64,000 bases of DNA from Candidatus Kuenenia stuttgartensis (GTDB lineage Bacteria > Planctomycetota > Phycisphaerae > Phycisphaerales > SM1A02): NCBI GenBank assembly GCA_945902075.1, contig CAMDMA010000018.1:1-64000 (forward strand), in the 5' to 3' direction. The stretch's first letter is position 1; each line of letters begins with the position of its first letter. Positions 54,459 through 63,098 of the stretch are shown in pieces. The notes beneath the pieces were generated by a model. That model was not told where the DNA came from and made no database searches. It saw nothing but the letters and a program-made list of their open reading frames with translations. Both the position numbers and the translations under genes were made by a program.

Positions 54459-55334
54459 ATGAAGAGCCCCCCGGAAGCGTTCCCCCTGTCCACACCCCAC
54501 GACCGACTCGGTCCGTGGTTCGCTGCCGCTCCTGGCGCGCCTCGCCCGCTGCTTCTGATCGCGGGTCCGTGCGTCCTCGAAGACGATGCAACCAACGCGT
54601 TGATCGGCGAGACGGTCGCGAGCATCTGCGCAGACCTCGGCATCACCTACGTCTTCAAGGCAAGTTTCGATAAAGCAAATCGGTCAAGCATCAAGAGTCC
54701 CCGCGGACCGGGCCTCACGCGCGGCCTCGCGATGCTCGCAGAGATCGGGCGTCGGCTCGGTGTTCCCGTGACCACGGACATCCACGACCCAGATCACGCG
54801 CAGCCAGCCGCCGAAGTCGTCGACATTCTGCAGATTCCGGCTTTTCTCTGTCGTCAGACCGACCTTCTCGCAGCAGCCGCCGCCACCGGCCGCGCGGTGA
54901 ATGTGAAAAAGGGCCAGTTCATGTCGCCCGCAGAAATGCGTAACGCGCTTGAAAAGCTCCGCGAAGGTGGCGCGACGCGCATGATGCTGACGGAGCGCGG
55001 GACATTTTTTGGCTACAACCGACTCGTGACCGACTTCATCGGGCTTGGCGACATGATCGACCTTGGCCGCGAGTTTGGCGCGCCAACCTGCTTTGACGCG
55101 ACGCACTCGACGCAACTTCCAGGCGGCGACAAGACTTCGACCGGTGGACGCCCCGACCGCTGCGCGCAACTCGCGCTCGCGGCGATCGCGACCGGCGTGG
55201 ACGCGATCTTCCTCGAATGCCATCCCGAGCCAAAGCGGTCGAGCTCGGACGCGAGCACAATCCAGCCACTTTCCGCCGTGCGCGGCATTCTCGAATCGAT
55301 CGTGGCCGTGCGAAGTGCGCTCTCCGTGCGATGA
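54459..55334 (+). CDS. kdsA: 3-deoxy-8-phosphooctulonate synthase KdsA
   Basis: KdsA condenses phosphoenolpyruvate and arabinose 5-phosphate to Kdo 8-phosphate for lipopolysaccharide. The 291-residue TIM barrel shows LLIAGPCVLEDD, FKASFDKANRSS, TTDIHDPDHA, CRQTDLL, NVKKGQFMSP, and CFDATHSTQLPGGD. The Cys in AGPC corresponds to the metal-binding Cys of metal-dependent KDO8P synthases such as that of Aquifex, where E. coli has Asn. ATG 54459 directly precedes homology. mcsA follows 79 bp later on the same strand. Confidence 0.95.
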   Translation: MKSPPEAFPLSTPHDRLGPWFAAAPGAPRPLLLIAGPCVLEDDATNALIGETVASICADLGITYVFKASFDKANRSSIKSPRGPGLTRGLAMLAEIGRRLGVPVTTDIHDPDHAQPAAEVVDILQIPAFLCRQTDLLAAAAATGRAVNVKKGQFMSPAEMRNALEKLREGGATRMMLTERGTFFGYNRLVTDFIGLGDMIDLGREFGAPTCFDATHSTQLPGGDKTSTGGRPDRCAQLALAAIATGVDAIFLECHPEPKRSSSDASTIQPLSAVRGILESIVAVRSALSVR

Positions 55335-55413
55335 CACGCAATCCCGAGCGATGAAGCGGCTACAGTAAACCTTCGCCACGATCGCCCCGAACCGAGCATG
55401 CACCTCAATCACG

Positions 55414-55968
55414 ATGGAACGAACCTGCGACTGCTGCCCGAACCCTGCCGTGGTGCACGAGACCGTCGTGCATTCGGGTATCCAGACCGAAGTGCATCTG
55501 TGCGCCGAGCACGCTGAGCAGCGCGGGTACATCCTGCCATCGGCGACTGGTCCAGCGCTCATCGTGGGGAAACTTCTGCAACAGGTGCAGTCGGCAGCAG
55601 CGCGCCCCGCCAACGCATGCGCCTCCTGTGGCACCACGATGGCGACCGTGCGCGAGACGGGCCTTGTCGGTTGCCCACTTTGCTATCGACATTTCGAAGA
55701 CGCGCTCGGCGCAGTGATCTCGCGCGCTCAAGCGGGCGCGTCGGTCCATGTTGGTCGGCATCCTGCGCACGCGGCTGACCTTGTCGATCGCGCTGCGATG
55801 CGGAACCGTCTGGCACGCGAACTCCGCGAGGCGGTGTCCCGCGAAGAGTACGAACGCGCTGCGAAACTTCGCGATCGGCTGCATGCGATCGGTGGAAGCC
55901 CAAGCGACGCATTCGCCTCTGCGGACGCCGACGACGCGACGCGGGTAGAAGGCGGTTCGGCCGAATGA
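55414..55968 (+). CDS. mcsA: McsA, activator of protein arginine kinase
   Basis: McsA binds zinc and activates the McsB kinase. The 184-residue protein has a first Cys cluster (TCDCCPNPA, then LCAEHA), a second CxxC pair (CASCG ... CPLCYRHF), and a C-terminal UVR motif (REEYERAAKLRDRLH-like, near 150) similar to those of UvrB and ClpC. This layout is typical of McsA. Its stop overlaps the mcsB start (ATGA), and they form the standard pair. Confidence 0.94.
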   Translation: MERTCDCCPNPAVVHETVVHSGIQTEVHLCAEHAEQRGYILPSATGPALIVGKLLQQVQSAAARPANACASCGTTMATVRETGLVGCPLCYRHFEDALGAVISRAQAGASVHVGRHPAHAADLVDRAAMRNRLARELREAVSREEYERAAKLRDRLHAIGGSPSDAFASADADDATRVEGGSAE

Positions 55969-57107
55969 GTACTTCTGGACGCGAACCCATCGACGATGAG
56001 CGCACACCGGAAGGGCGCGGTTCGCAACAACCGCACGCCTCACCACTCATCGGCTTCGGCGACGCGTGGGGTGATGCGCGGGGTGATGCGCGGGGTGGCA
56101 GCGAAATCCCCTGCGGCGACTGCGTCCTTTCGAGCCGCATTCGGCTTGCGCGAAACCTCGTTGGATTTTCCTTCGTCAATCGCGCAACACAGTCGCAGCT
56201 CTCTGATGTCGTGCACCGCGTGCAAGCCACGCGCCTTGGTGGGCCATTTGAGTCGGGTGTGCGCTGGGTCAATGTGCAGGCGACCGCGCCCGTCGATCGA
56301 CTGCTGCTCTTCGAGCGGAATCTCATCTCGCGGCCCTTTGTTGAAGCAACGCATCCGCGCTGCGTCGCGATCTCGACCGACGAAACGGCGAGCGTCATGG
56401 TGAATGAAGAAGATCACCTCCGGTTGCAGATGCTCGCGCCTGGCCTACAACTGCGACCGCTCGCCGAGCGCATGTTTGCTCTCGACAGCGCGCTTGATCG
56501 TGGCCTTGAATTCGCGTTTCATCCGCGCTTTGGCTACCTCACCGCCTGTCCGACCAATGTCGGCACGGGCATCCGCGTGAGCGCGATGCTCCATCTTCCG
56601 GCGCTCCACATGCTTGAGGAACTTGAGAAGGTGCAGCGCGCGGCCAAGGATCTGCACCTCGCCGTTCGAGGCTTCCACGGCGAAGGAACCGACGCGCTCG
56701 GCGACTTCTTCCAAGTTTCGAACCAGACCACACTCGGCCGCAGTGAACAGGATCTCGTCGATGAATTCACCGACTCGATCGTGCCGCGCTTTGTCGAGTA
56801 CGAACGCGCCGCACGCCGCGCGCTCTGTGAACGCGACCTTGCGTCGCTTGATGACCGCGTCTTCCGCGCGCTTGGCATCCTTCGCGCGTGTCGTTTGCTT
56901 GCGCTTGATGAGGCAATTAAGTTTCTCTCGCGCGTGAGGCTCGGTGTCGCGCTCGGGCGCATCTCCGATATCCCACTCGGGCTGGTGAATCGTCTACTTC
57001 TCGAAGTGCAGCCCGCGCATCTTGCCCGTGCGCGCGGCGGCGAACTCGGAAACGGTCGCGACGATCGTGCGGCGCGCGCCGATCTTATTCGCGCGGCGCT
57101 GCGCTAA
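55965..57107 (+). CDS. mcsB: Protein arginine kinase McsB
   Basis: McsB phosphorylates arginine residues on proteins to mark them for ClpCP. The 380-residue guanido kinase-like protein has VLSSRIRLARNL near 54, the catalytic VNEEDHLRLQ near 145, TACPTNVGTGIRVSAML (near 190) with the active-site Cys, and GFHGEGTDALGDFFQVSNQ with TTLGRSEQDL near 230. A Gly/Asp repeat (GDARGDARGG, from duplicated ggtgatgcgcg units) precedes the domain. The C terminus keeps the phosphoarginine-binding helical region. It is the final gene of the mcsAB pair. Confidence 0.95.
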   Translation: MSTSGREPIDDERTPEGRGSQQPHASPLIGFGDAWGDARGDARGGSEIPCGDCVLSSRIRLARNLVGFSFVNRATQSQLSDVVHRVQATRLGGPFESGVRWVNVQATAPVDRLLLFERNLISRPFVEATHPRCVAISTDETASVMVNEEDHLRLQMLAPGLQLRPLAERMFALDSALDRGLEFAFHPRFGYLTACPTNVGTGIRVSAMLHLPALHMLEELEKVQRAAKDLHLAVRGFHGEGTDALGDFFQVSNQTTLGRSEQDLVDEFTDSIVPRFVEYERAARRALCERDLASLDDRVFRALGILRACRLLALDEAIKFLSRVRLGVALGRISDIPLGLVNRLLLEVQPAHLARARGGELGNGRDDRAARADLIRAALR

Positions 57108-57130
57108 GCGCGACGCGCCTCAACACGGCT

Positions 57131-57721
57131 TTACGCCAGACGCATCGCGAGAAAATTCGCGAGGAGCCGTGGACCTTCGACGGTGAGAAAACTCTCCGGA
57201 TGAAACTGCACGCCTTCAAGCGGTGCCGCGCCCGCAGGCGCCTTCCAACGCAAGCCCATGATCTCGCCGCGCGCGGTCCATGCGGTGCGCTCGAAATCGG
57301 AATGAAGCGTCGCTGGGTCAACGACGAGCGAGTGGTAACGCGTTGCAACGAATGGATTCGACATTCCCGCAAAGAGTCCGCGACTGTCGTGATGAATCTC
57401 TGAGGTCTTGCCGTGCACCGGCTCATCGTTGCGGCGGACAAGCATGCCGTGGCAATCGCCGATCGTCTGATGACCGAGACACACGCCAAGAATCGGAATT
57501 TTTCCGCGGAAACGCATGATCAATTCCGCGCTCACCCCCGCCTCCTTCGGCGTGCAGGGCCCGGGAGAAATGACAAGATGCGTGGGCTTGAGTGCCTCGG
57601 CCTCGTCGGCGGTGATGCGATCGTTGCGGACGACCTCCACGCGAAGGCCGCGTTCGATCTCGCCGAACCGCTGCACGAGGTTAAACGTGAAGGAGTCGTA
57701 GTTGTCGATCAGGAGAAGCAC
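57131..57721 (-). CDS. Anthranilate/aminodeoxychorismate synthase glutamine amidotransferase subunit
   Basis: A class I glutamine amidotransferase that supplies ammonia to anthranilate synthase (TrpG) or aminodeoxychorismate synthase (PabA). The 196-residue protein begins LLLIDNYDSFTFNLVQ, has SPGPCTPKEAG, the nucleophile motif LGVCLGHQTIG with Cys near 80, and ends with the catalytic QFHPESF. The start is GTG 57721; no other start is compatible with the conserved N terminus. The two alternatives cannot be told apart without the partner, and no trpE or pabB gene is in the window. Convergent with mcsB by 23 bp. Confidence 0.92.
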   Translation of the reverse strand: MLLLIDNYDSFTFNLVQRFGEIERGLRVEVVRNDRITADEAEALKPTHLVISPGPCTPKEAGVSAELIMRFRGKIPILGVCLGHQTIGDCHGMLVRRNDEPVHGKTSEIHHDSRGLFAGMSNPFVATRYHSLVVDPATLHSDFERTAWTARGEIMGLRWKAPAGAAPLEGVQFHPESFLTVEGPRLLANFLAMRLA

Positions 57722-57766
57722 AGTCGGATGGTACGGGCAAGGGCGAAGCGTGTATCTTCCCGCGCC

Positions 57767-58180
57767 ATGACGACCGAACCCGCGAACGAACGCGCTCTTT
57801 GCACCGCACGCCTCGAAGAGTCGACCTCTGCGAAGATCGTGGTGTCGATCCCGGGCACCGAGTACACACTGACGCTCGTTCCTGCGGGCACGACAACCGT
57901 GGCGCCGGGCAAGCGCCTCGCCGGAACGATCACTGGTCGTGCACAAAAGTTCCATCGCGCCCAAGCGGGCGGCGAGTTCATAGAACCGGTCGAGGGACAT
58001 CCGCGCATCGTGCAAGGGCGCGTCCGCGAGAGTGACCCGGCGAGAAACCGCGTGCTGCTTCAAGCGGTCGTTCCGATGTGGGTCACGCTTTGCGCGGAGC
58101 AGTCGGCGAAGGAGTTTTCCGCAGGCGATTTCGTCAACTTCTACATGGAGAGCGGAGTCACCTTCGCGCCACACGCATGA
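57767..58180 (+). CDS. Conserved-looking small protein of unknown function
   Basis: A 137-residue protein, no family recognised. It is mostly beta strands: KIVVSIPGTEYTLTLVP, LAGTITGRAQKFHRAQ, GGEFIEPVEGHPRIVQGRV, RNRVLLQAVVPMWVTL, ending GDFVNFYMESGVTF. The pattern suggests a small barrel of OB or similar fold with conserved Gly turns. Start ATG 57767 lies 45 bp from the divergent trpG/pabA. Its stop overlaps the start of the next gene (ATGA), so it is cotranslated with a Gfo/Idh oxidoreductase and may bind the same substrate (inference). Confidence 0.7.
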   Translation: MTTEPANERALCTARLEESTSAKIVVSIPGTEYTLTLVPAGTTTVAPGKRLAGTITGRAQKFHRAQAGGEFIEPVEGHPRIVQGRVRESDPARNRVLLQAVVPMWVTLCAEQSAKEFSAGDFVNFYMESGVTFAPHA

Positions 58181-59163
58181 GTGCGAAGAGCGTGGGTGTC
58201 GGCATCATCGGGCTTGGCTTCATGGGGCGAACCCATCTTGCAAGTTACGCGCGGGTGCCGGGGGCTGAGGTGCGCGCGCTGTTCGACCCGTCGCAACGCG
58301 CTGCGTCGACAGGCAACCTCCTCACGACTGCCGACGACGCTGAGAAACTCCTCGCCTCACTTCCACGCGAGACAACGCTTGCCCATTTTCTTGCACGCAG
58401 CGACATCGAACTCGTCTCGATTTGTACGCCCACCGATACCCATATCGAACTTGTTCGCGCATGCGTAGCCGCTGGGAAACATGTACTCGTCGAAAAGCCG
58501 ACCTCACTCGACGCCGCTGCGATCGACGCGCTCGACCGCGAGGCGCGCGCGGTGGGTGTCCTCGTGATGCCCGCGCATTGCATGCGCTTTTGGCCCGCAT
58601 GGGCGTGGATGGCTGAGTCGATTCGCACGCGCCGCTTCGGTTCGGTGCGTCGCGCATCGTTTCGCCGACTGGGTGCCGCGCCATCGTGGAGCCAGGATTT
58701 TTACCTCAACTTCGCGCGATCGGGCGGCGCAGTCGTCGACCTCCACATTCACGACGCCGACTTCGTGCGCTTCGCCTTTGGTGAGCCGACCACGGTGCGC
58801 GCGACTGGCTCGCGCCGACATGTGGTTGCGCACTACGAGTTTGCGGGCGGCACGCAGGTTCTTGCTGAAGGCGGTTGGATGGAGGATCCGAACTTCGCGT
58901 TCACGATGACAGCGACGGTCGAATGTGAGCACGCGGTCATCGACTTCCGACTTGGACGCGAACCTGAGTTGATCGTGGTTGAGGACGGTGCGCAGCGCGT
59001 GATCCGTGCGGGCGTCGACTATCCCGACGGAAACGGTTACGACGGCGAGATCCAAGCAATGGTGACTGCGATTCAAACTGGCGGCGATGCGCCAGTCACG
59101 CTTGCGGACGCCGCGGCCACACAGCGCTTGCTCGACCGAGAAATCGCCGCGATGGTCGCTTGA
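58177..59163 (+). CDS. Gfo/Idh/MocA family oxidoreductase
   Basis: A 328-residue NAD(P)-dependent oxidoreductase with GVGIIGLGFMGRTHLASYARV at the N terminus (read as GVGIIGLGFMGRTH then LASYARV), STICTPTDTH-type SICTPTDTHIEL near 90, and the catalytic VLVEKPTSLDA near 108. The C-terminal domain contains GGAVVDLHIHDADFVRF and RRHVVAHYEFAGG, typical of the family. There is no low-complexity insert, unlike the paralogue at 49.5 kb. It is coupled to the small unknown gene upstream and converges with phhB. The substrate is unknown. Confidence 0.92.
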   Translation: MSAKSVGVGIIGLGFMGRTHLASYARVPGAEVRALFDPSQRAASTGNLLTTADDAEKLLASLPRETTLAHFLARSDIELVSICTPTDTHIELVRACVAAGKHVLVEKPTSLDAAAIDALDREARAVGVLVMPAHCMRFWPAWAWMAESIRTRRFGSVRRASFRRLGAAPSWSQDFYLNFARSGGAVVDLHIHDADFVRFAFGEPTTVRATGSRRHVVAHYEFAGGTQVLAEGGWMEDPNFAFTMTATVECEHAVIDFRLGREPELIVVEDGAQRVIRAGVDYPDGNGYDGEIQAMVTAIQTGGDAPVTLADAAATQRLLDREIAAMVA

Positions 59164-59184
59164 GCAAACAGCAATGCAAAGACT

Positions 59185-59487
59185 TTATAGAGCGCCCGCG
59201 TCGAGCGCCAAGCGCTCTGCGGCCTGCGCGAAGTCAAAGTCCTTGTCCGTGATCCCGCCTGCATCATGGGTCGAGAGCGAGAGCGTCACTCGGCTGTAGC
59301 GGATGAGGATGTCCGGGTGATGCTGCACGCGCTCCGCGCGATCGGCCACCTGCTCGACAAAGTGCATCGCAGCGACAAAATCCTTGAAGCGGAATGTGCG
59401 CTGAATTTCCTCGCCAGGCTGCGACCACTCGGGTAACGCGTCGAGTCGGGTTGCAATTTCCTGATCGCTAAGCTTCGTGAGTTCCAT
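59185..59487 (-). CDS. phhB: Pterin-4a-carbinolamine dehydratase
   Basis: A 100-residue enzyme that dehydrates 4a-hydroxytetrahydropterin or acts as a dimerisation cofactor. The family motif ERVQHHPDILIRYSRVTLSL (split: ERVQHHPDI and RYSRVTLSL) includes the catalytic HHP pair, and the C terminus has ITDKDFDFAQ. Length and start are normal (ATG 59487). No phenylalanine hydroxylase is nearby. Confidence 0.95.
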   Translation of the reverse strand: MELTKLSDQEIATRLDALPEWSQPGEEIQRTFRFKDFVAAMHFVEQVADRAERVQHHPDILIRYSRVTLSLSTHDAGGITDKDFDFAQAAERLALDAGAL

Positions 59488-59536
59488 GGATCGAAAGTGT
59501 ACTCAAGTCGGCGGTCAATCCGCGTACGCTGTTCCG

Positions 59537-60517
59537 ATGGCCGCCGACGCGCGAACAACCCGGCTTGCTCCGACACCGTCTGGATCGCTCCACATTGGAA
59601 ACGCACGCAGTTTTCTCATCACCTGGGCGCTGGCACGGCGCGAAGGTTGGCGCGTGGTGCTTCGGCTCGAGGATCTTGATATCGGGCGCGTCAAGCCGGG
59701 TGCACACGATGCTGCGATCGCGGATCTTCGCGCACTTGGCATCGACTGGGACGGCGCGCCTGAGGTGCAGTCGGCCGATCTCGCGCCCTACCGCGACGCG
59801 CTTTCGACACTCGCTTCGAAGGGCATGCTCTTTCGTTGCGACCGCTCGCGAAACGACATCCGCACCGCTGCAAGTGCGCCCCACGCAGAAGATGGCGAGA
59901 CGCGCTTCCCACCTGGGTTGAGACCGCCTGCATCGTGGCCCACGCGTGTCGACGATTGGCACGCAAACCATCGACTACTCGTCGAACCCGGCATCGAGCG
60001 CGTCCACGACGAACTCCTCGGCGACCACACCTTCGATCCGGGGAGCGAAGCAGGCGACCTCGTCGTGTGGACCAAACTTGGTGTGCCCGCGTACCAACTC
60101 GCGGTGGTCGTGGATGACGCGCGCCACGGTGTCACCGATGTTGTCCGCGGCGACGATCTCCTCGCGAGTGCCGCGAGGCAGCAGTACATCGCACGCACGA
60201 TTGGCGTGTCCCATGCGCGTTGGTGGCACCTGCCGCTGGTCTACGATGTCGACGGAAAGCGGTTGGCGAAGCGTCACGGCGCACACAGTTTGCAGGCACT
60301 TCGCGAAGCTGGAGTCTCGCGCGAGCGCATCGCCGGATGGTGTGCGTGGAGCCTTGGATTGATCGATACGCGCGTCGCGCTTGACCTTCGTGCGCTCGTC
60401 GAACTTGCAGACTCAAAGCATCTGCAGATCGCAGCTCGTGCGACGCGCGCGGCACCAACAGTCTTTCGGAACGAAGACCTCGCGTGGCTCGTGCAAAGGA
60501 ACCACCACGCCACTTGA
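59537..60517 (+). CDS. gluQ: Glutamyl-Q tRNA(Asp) synthetase
   Basis: GluQ-RS attaches glutamate to queuosine in tRNA(Asp). The 326-residue protein is the catalytic part of glutamyl-tRNA synthetase: TRLAPTPSGSLHIGNARSF (HIGH motif), RLEDLDIGRVKPG, and KRLAKRHGAHSL in the KMSKS position, without an anticodon-binding domain. The usual zinc-binding motif (CxC ... C) is reduced: FRCDRSRNDI keeps one Cys where others have CxC, and the YPGxC site reads FPPGL. ATG 59537 is chosen since upstream residues overlap phhB regulation. Divergent from phhB by 49 bp. Confidence 0.9.
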   Translation: MAADARTTRLAPTPSGSLHIGNARSFLITWALARREGWRVVLRLEDLDIGRVKPGAHDAAIADLRALGIDWDGAPEVQSADLAPYRDALSTLASKGMLFRCDRSRNDIRTAASAPHAEDGETRFPPGLRPPASWPTRVDDWHANHRLLVEPGIERVHDELLGDHTFDPGSEAGDLVVWTKLGVPAYQLAVVVDDARHGVTDVVRGDDLLASAARQQYIARTIGVSHARWWHLPLVYDVDGKRLAKRHGAHSLQALREAGVSRERIAGWCAWSLGLIDTRVALDLRALVELADSKHLQIAARATRAAPTVFRNEDLAWLVQRNHHAT

Positions 60518-60548
60518 CTCCGCGCCCCGTCGCGCTTCTCATCCAGTG

Positions 60549-61049
60549 ATGCACGCCCTCACTTCCGTGGCCTCACTCAGTTCTGTCGCGCTCTTGGCCC
60601 TCGCAGCCTGTGAATCCGGAACCGCCCCCACCACGATGGCGGTGACCGCTGGCGGCCGCACCTTCGAGTGCAAAATCTCTGCGGACGAGGCCAGCCGCGA
60701 GCAAGGTCTCGGCGGCGTCGCAAGCCTCGGCCCTGATGAGGGCATGATCTTTGCGTTTCCCGGTGTCGAGACGCACAACTTTTGGATGCGCCGCTGCATC
60801 ATCGGGCTCGACATCGCGTTCATCGACCCGCTCGGATTCGTTACCGCCGTACACACCATGCCCGCCGAAGAACTCCAGCGCCCAGACGAGAGTGAAGACG
60901 AGTATCTCAGTCGGCTGAAGCGATATCCGTCGATCGCGCCCGCGCAGTTTGCCCTCGAGGTCGCCCCGGGAACCCTCGAACCGCTCGGCGTGCGTCGGGG
61001 CTCGAGGCTCGAATTCGACCGGGACGCCCTCAAGAAGCTCGCGCGCTAA
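60549..61049 (+). CDS. DUF192 lipoprotein
   Basis: A 166-residue lipoprotein: signal sequence ending in LLALAAC (Cys21) followed by ESGTAP, then a DUF192 domain: FECKISADEASREQGLGG, GMIFAFPGVETHNFWMRRCIIGLDIAFID (split: GMIFAFPG, HNFWMRRCIIGLDIAFID), and VLEVAPGT-like ALEVAPGTLEPLGVRRGS. DUF192 proteins are common in bacteria and archaea; no function is established. It follows gluQ by 31 bp and precedes the phosphatase gene by 22 bp in the same direction. Confidence 0.88.
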   Translation: MHALTSVASLSSVALLALAACESGTAPTTMAVTAGGRTFECKISADEASREQGLGGVASLGPDEGMIFAFPGVETHNFWMRRCIIGLDIAFIDPLGFVTAVHTMPAEELQRPDESEDEYLSRLKRYPSIAPAQFALEVAPGTLEPLGVRRGSRLEFDRDALKKLAR

Positions 61050-61071
61050 GCCGATCTCCCCGGACGCGGGC

Positions 61072-62334
61072 ATGTCCTGCGTCCCCATGCCAGCACCCCG
61101 CACCGTCGTCCGCGTCACCCTCGTGAGCACCGAAGCACTCGGCGCCACGGCTCGTGTGTGGCGCGAACGGATCGAGCGCGAAGTCGCTGGCGTGAATGTC
61201 GTCCATCTCGAGAGCGATGCACTACTCCATGCCGATGGCACGGCGATGCATGTCGATGCGGAAGTTGCCATCGTCTTCGCAGGCGAGGAACCGGTGTCGG
61301 CGCAAAGGGCGCTCGATCGCACGCTCCACTCTGTCGAACGCGCCGCGAACGACGCATACTCGATTGCGTCTGCCCGTGTCCTTGCCGTGAGCGACCTCCT
61401 TGCTTTGACACCACCGCGATCAACCTCCGATGTCATGCCGCTCGCGCGCGTCGAGAGCGATCTTGTGCCCTACCTCCGCGGCGTACTCGCCTGCGCTTCG
61501 AATCTGCGCGAGGCGCGGCGTGAGCTCTCGCTCCTCGGCCGCGTCGTCGACTCGATGCGCAGCGAACTCGAAGAACGCAGCGAAGAACTGCAGCTTGCAG
61601 CCCTCGTCCAACGCGATTTTCTCCCGCTGCCGGTTCCGGCTGTGCATGGCGTGCGCGTCGCGACGTTCTATCGTCCGCTCGCGGGCGTGTCCGGCGATGT
61701 CTACCACGTCGAGCAGCTCGACGAAGACCGCGTGTCGATCTTCCTTGCCGATGCGGTCGGACACGGCATTCCTGCGGCACTCCTCGGCATGGCGATTTGT
61801 CGCTCGCTCGAAACCATCGACCGCACCAACGGCGACGCACGACTCCTCGGTCCCAGCGAGACGCTCTCGCGCGCCAATCGACGCTTGGTCGAACATCAGC
61901 GCGCGACCACGCGATTTGCAACAGCCATCGCTGGCGTCCTTGATTGCCGCACGCGTCGGCTGCGACTCGCGATCGCGGGACATCCACCAGCAATCCTCTT
62001 GCGTCCCGGCTGCGCACCCGAGCAAATCGCCTGCGAAGGCGGGCTACTTGGAATTTTCCCCGACGAACCCTACGAAGAAATCGAACTCGAACTTCGTCCG
62101 AACGATCGCCTCCTCTTCTACTCGGACGGCTTCGAGCAGGCCTTCACCGAAGGCGGCGCCTCGCGACATGTTGAAGAGTTCGGCTTGCTCAGCGGCGTGC
62201 TCGACGCCGACCAACTCGTCCAGGAGATTGCCTCGCGCATCGATCAACAATCGGGTTCGCTTCATCAGGCCGACGACCTGACGCTGCTCTGCATCTCGGT
62301 TGAAGAGATCAGTTCGCTTCGGCTCGCTGCCTAA
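61072..62334 (+). CDS. SpoIIE-type PP2C protein phosphatase
   Basis: A 420-residue protein. The first half has a beta-rich start (VVRVTLVSTEALG) and a coiled-coil linker (about 165-210, RELSLLGRVVDSMRSELEERSEELQ), and the second half (about 210-415) is a SpoIIE/RsbU phosphatase with LAGVSGDVYHVEQL, IFLADAVGHGIPAALLGM and LFYSDGFEQAF plus a final QADDLTLLCIS, giving the metal-binding Asp residues. Such enzymes dephosphorylate anti-anti-sigma factors, but none is encoded near. An alternative start at ATG 61087 is possible. It overlaps the convergent ribE stop by four bases. Confidence 0.88.
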   Translation: MSCVPMPAPRTVVRVTLVSTEALGATARVWRERIEREVAGVNVVHLESDALLHADGTAMHVDAEVAIVFAGEEPVSAQRALDRTLHSVERAANDAYSIASARVLAVSDLLALTPPRSTSDVMPLARVESDLVPYLRGVLACASNLREARRELSLLGRVVDSMRSELEERSEELQLAALVQRDFLPLPVPAVHGVRVATFYRPLAGVSGDVYHVEQLDEDRVSIFLADAVGHGIPAALLGMAICRSLETIDRTNGDARLLGPSETLSRANRRLVEHQRATTRFATAIAGVLDCRTRRLRLAIAGHPPAILLRPGCAPEQIACEGGLLGIFPDEPYEEIELELRPNDRLLFYSDGFEQAFTEGGASRHVEEFGLLSGVLDADQLVQEIASRIDQQSGSLHQADDLTLLCISVEEISSLRLAA

Positions 62335-62975
62335 GCGCCGCGTTGCGGTTCAGGCACCTTCATCCACTCAAGTTGACGCGCGACCAGTTTCGCGAGGTGG
62401 TCGACCTCCACATTGAGCACATCGCCCACCGCGCGCTCGGCGAGATTTGTCCGCGCGAGCGTTTCAGGAATGAGGCAGACATCCACGACCGAGCCATCCG
62501 CGCTGTCCTCGACGCGCGCGATGGTGAGCGACACTCCGTCGAGCGCGATCGAACCCTTGTCGACGACAAACCTCGACAGCGCGGGCGGCAGCCGAAGGCG
62601 CACGCGCCACTCTCCGTCCTGCGCGACGGAAACGACCTCTGCAAGCCCATCCACGTGCCCAAGGACGACATGCCCGCCGAGGAATGTCATCGGAGTTGCG
62701 GCATGCTCGAGGTTCACGCCATCACCGACGCGAAGCCGGCCGAGGCTTGTGACGGCAAGCGTTTGCGGAATGACATCGAAGCCGATGAGGCTCCCGACCT
62801 CAGTGCCGCTCGCGCCACGGTCGACGACCGTCAGGCAACAGCCGTTGACCGCGATCGACGCACCCGACTCGGGGCGATGCGCCCATGTGCCAACATCCAC
62901 GATGAATCGTGTCGAAACCGCACCTCGATCGATGGCGGCGATCCTGCCGAGAGCTTGTACGAGTCCTGTGAACAC
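62331..62975 (-). CDS. ribE: Riboflavin synthase alpha subunit
   Basis: RibE joins two 6,7-dimethyl-8-ribityllumazine molecules to make riboflavin. The 214-residue product consists of two lumazine-binding repeats: VFTGLVQALGRI, SIAVNGCCLTVVD and FDVIPQTLAVTSLG in the first; GGHVVLGHVDG, SIALDGVSLTIARV and VCLIPETLARTNL in the second. The start is GTG 62975, since the N-terminal FTGLV is conserved at residue 2. No other rib gene is near, and no FMN riboswitch is seen in the 123-bp upstream region. Confidence 0.95.
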   Translation of the reverse strand: MFTGLVQALGRIAAIDRGAVSTRFIVDVGTWAHRPESGASIAVNGCCLTVVDRGASGTEVGSLIGFDVIPQTLAVTSLGRLRVGDGVNLEHAATPMTFLGGHVVLGHVDGLAEVVSVAQDGEWRVRLRLPPALSRFVVDKGSIALDGVSLTIARVEDSADGSVVDVCLIPETLARTNLAERAVGDVLNVEVDHLAKLVARQLEWMKVPEPQRGA

Positions 62976-63083
62976 GCGACGACCATACCTTCCCGCCGGA
63001 TTTCCCGCCCCCCGAGGCGTCGATGCGCTTGACGCTTCTGCCCCGGAGGCGCGATACTCCGCCACTCGGCCCTCGGGCCACCT

Positions 63084-63088
63084 AGGAG
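63084..63088 (+). promoter_or_regulatory. Ribosome-binding site of the right-edge propeller gene
   Basis: AGGAG lies 10 bp upstream of ATG 63099 and fixes the start of the partial gene at the right edge. Confidence 0.7.
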
Positions 63089-63098
63089 CCTGATTCTT

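Noticed and set aside
53489-54646. Longer DUF1444 version beginning at 54646
   Set aside because: The extra 123 residues are antisense to the kdsA start region and low complexity.
62976-63098. FMN riboswitch upstream of ribE
   Set aside because: The 123-bp gap is too short for the riboswitch plus a promoter, and its conserved core was not seen.
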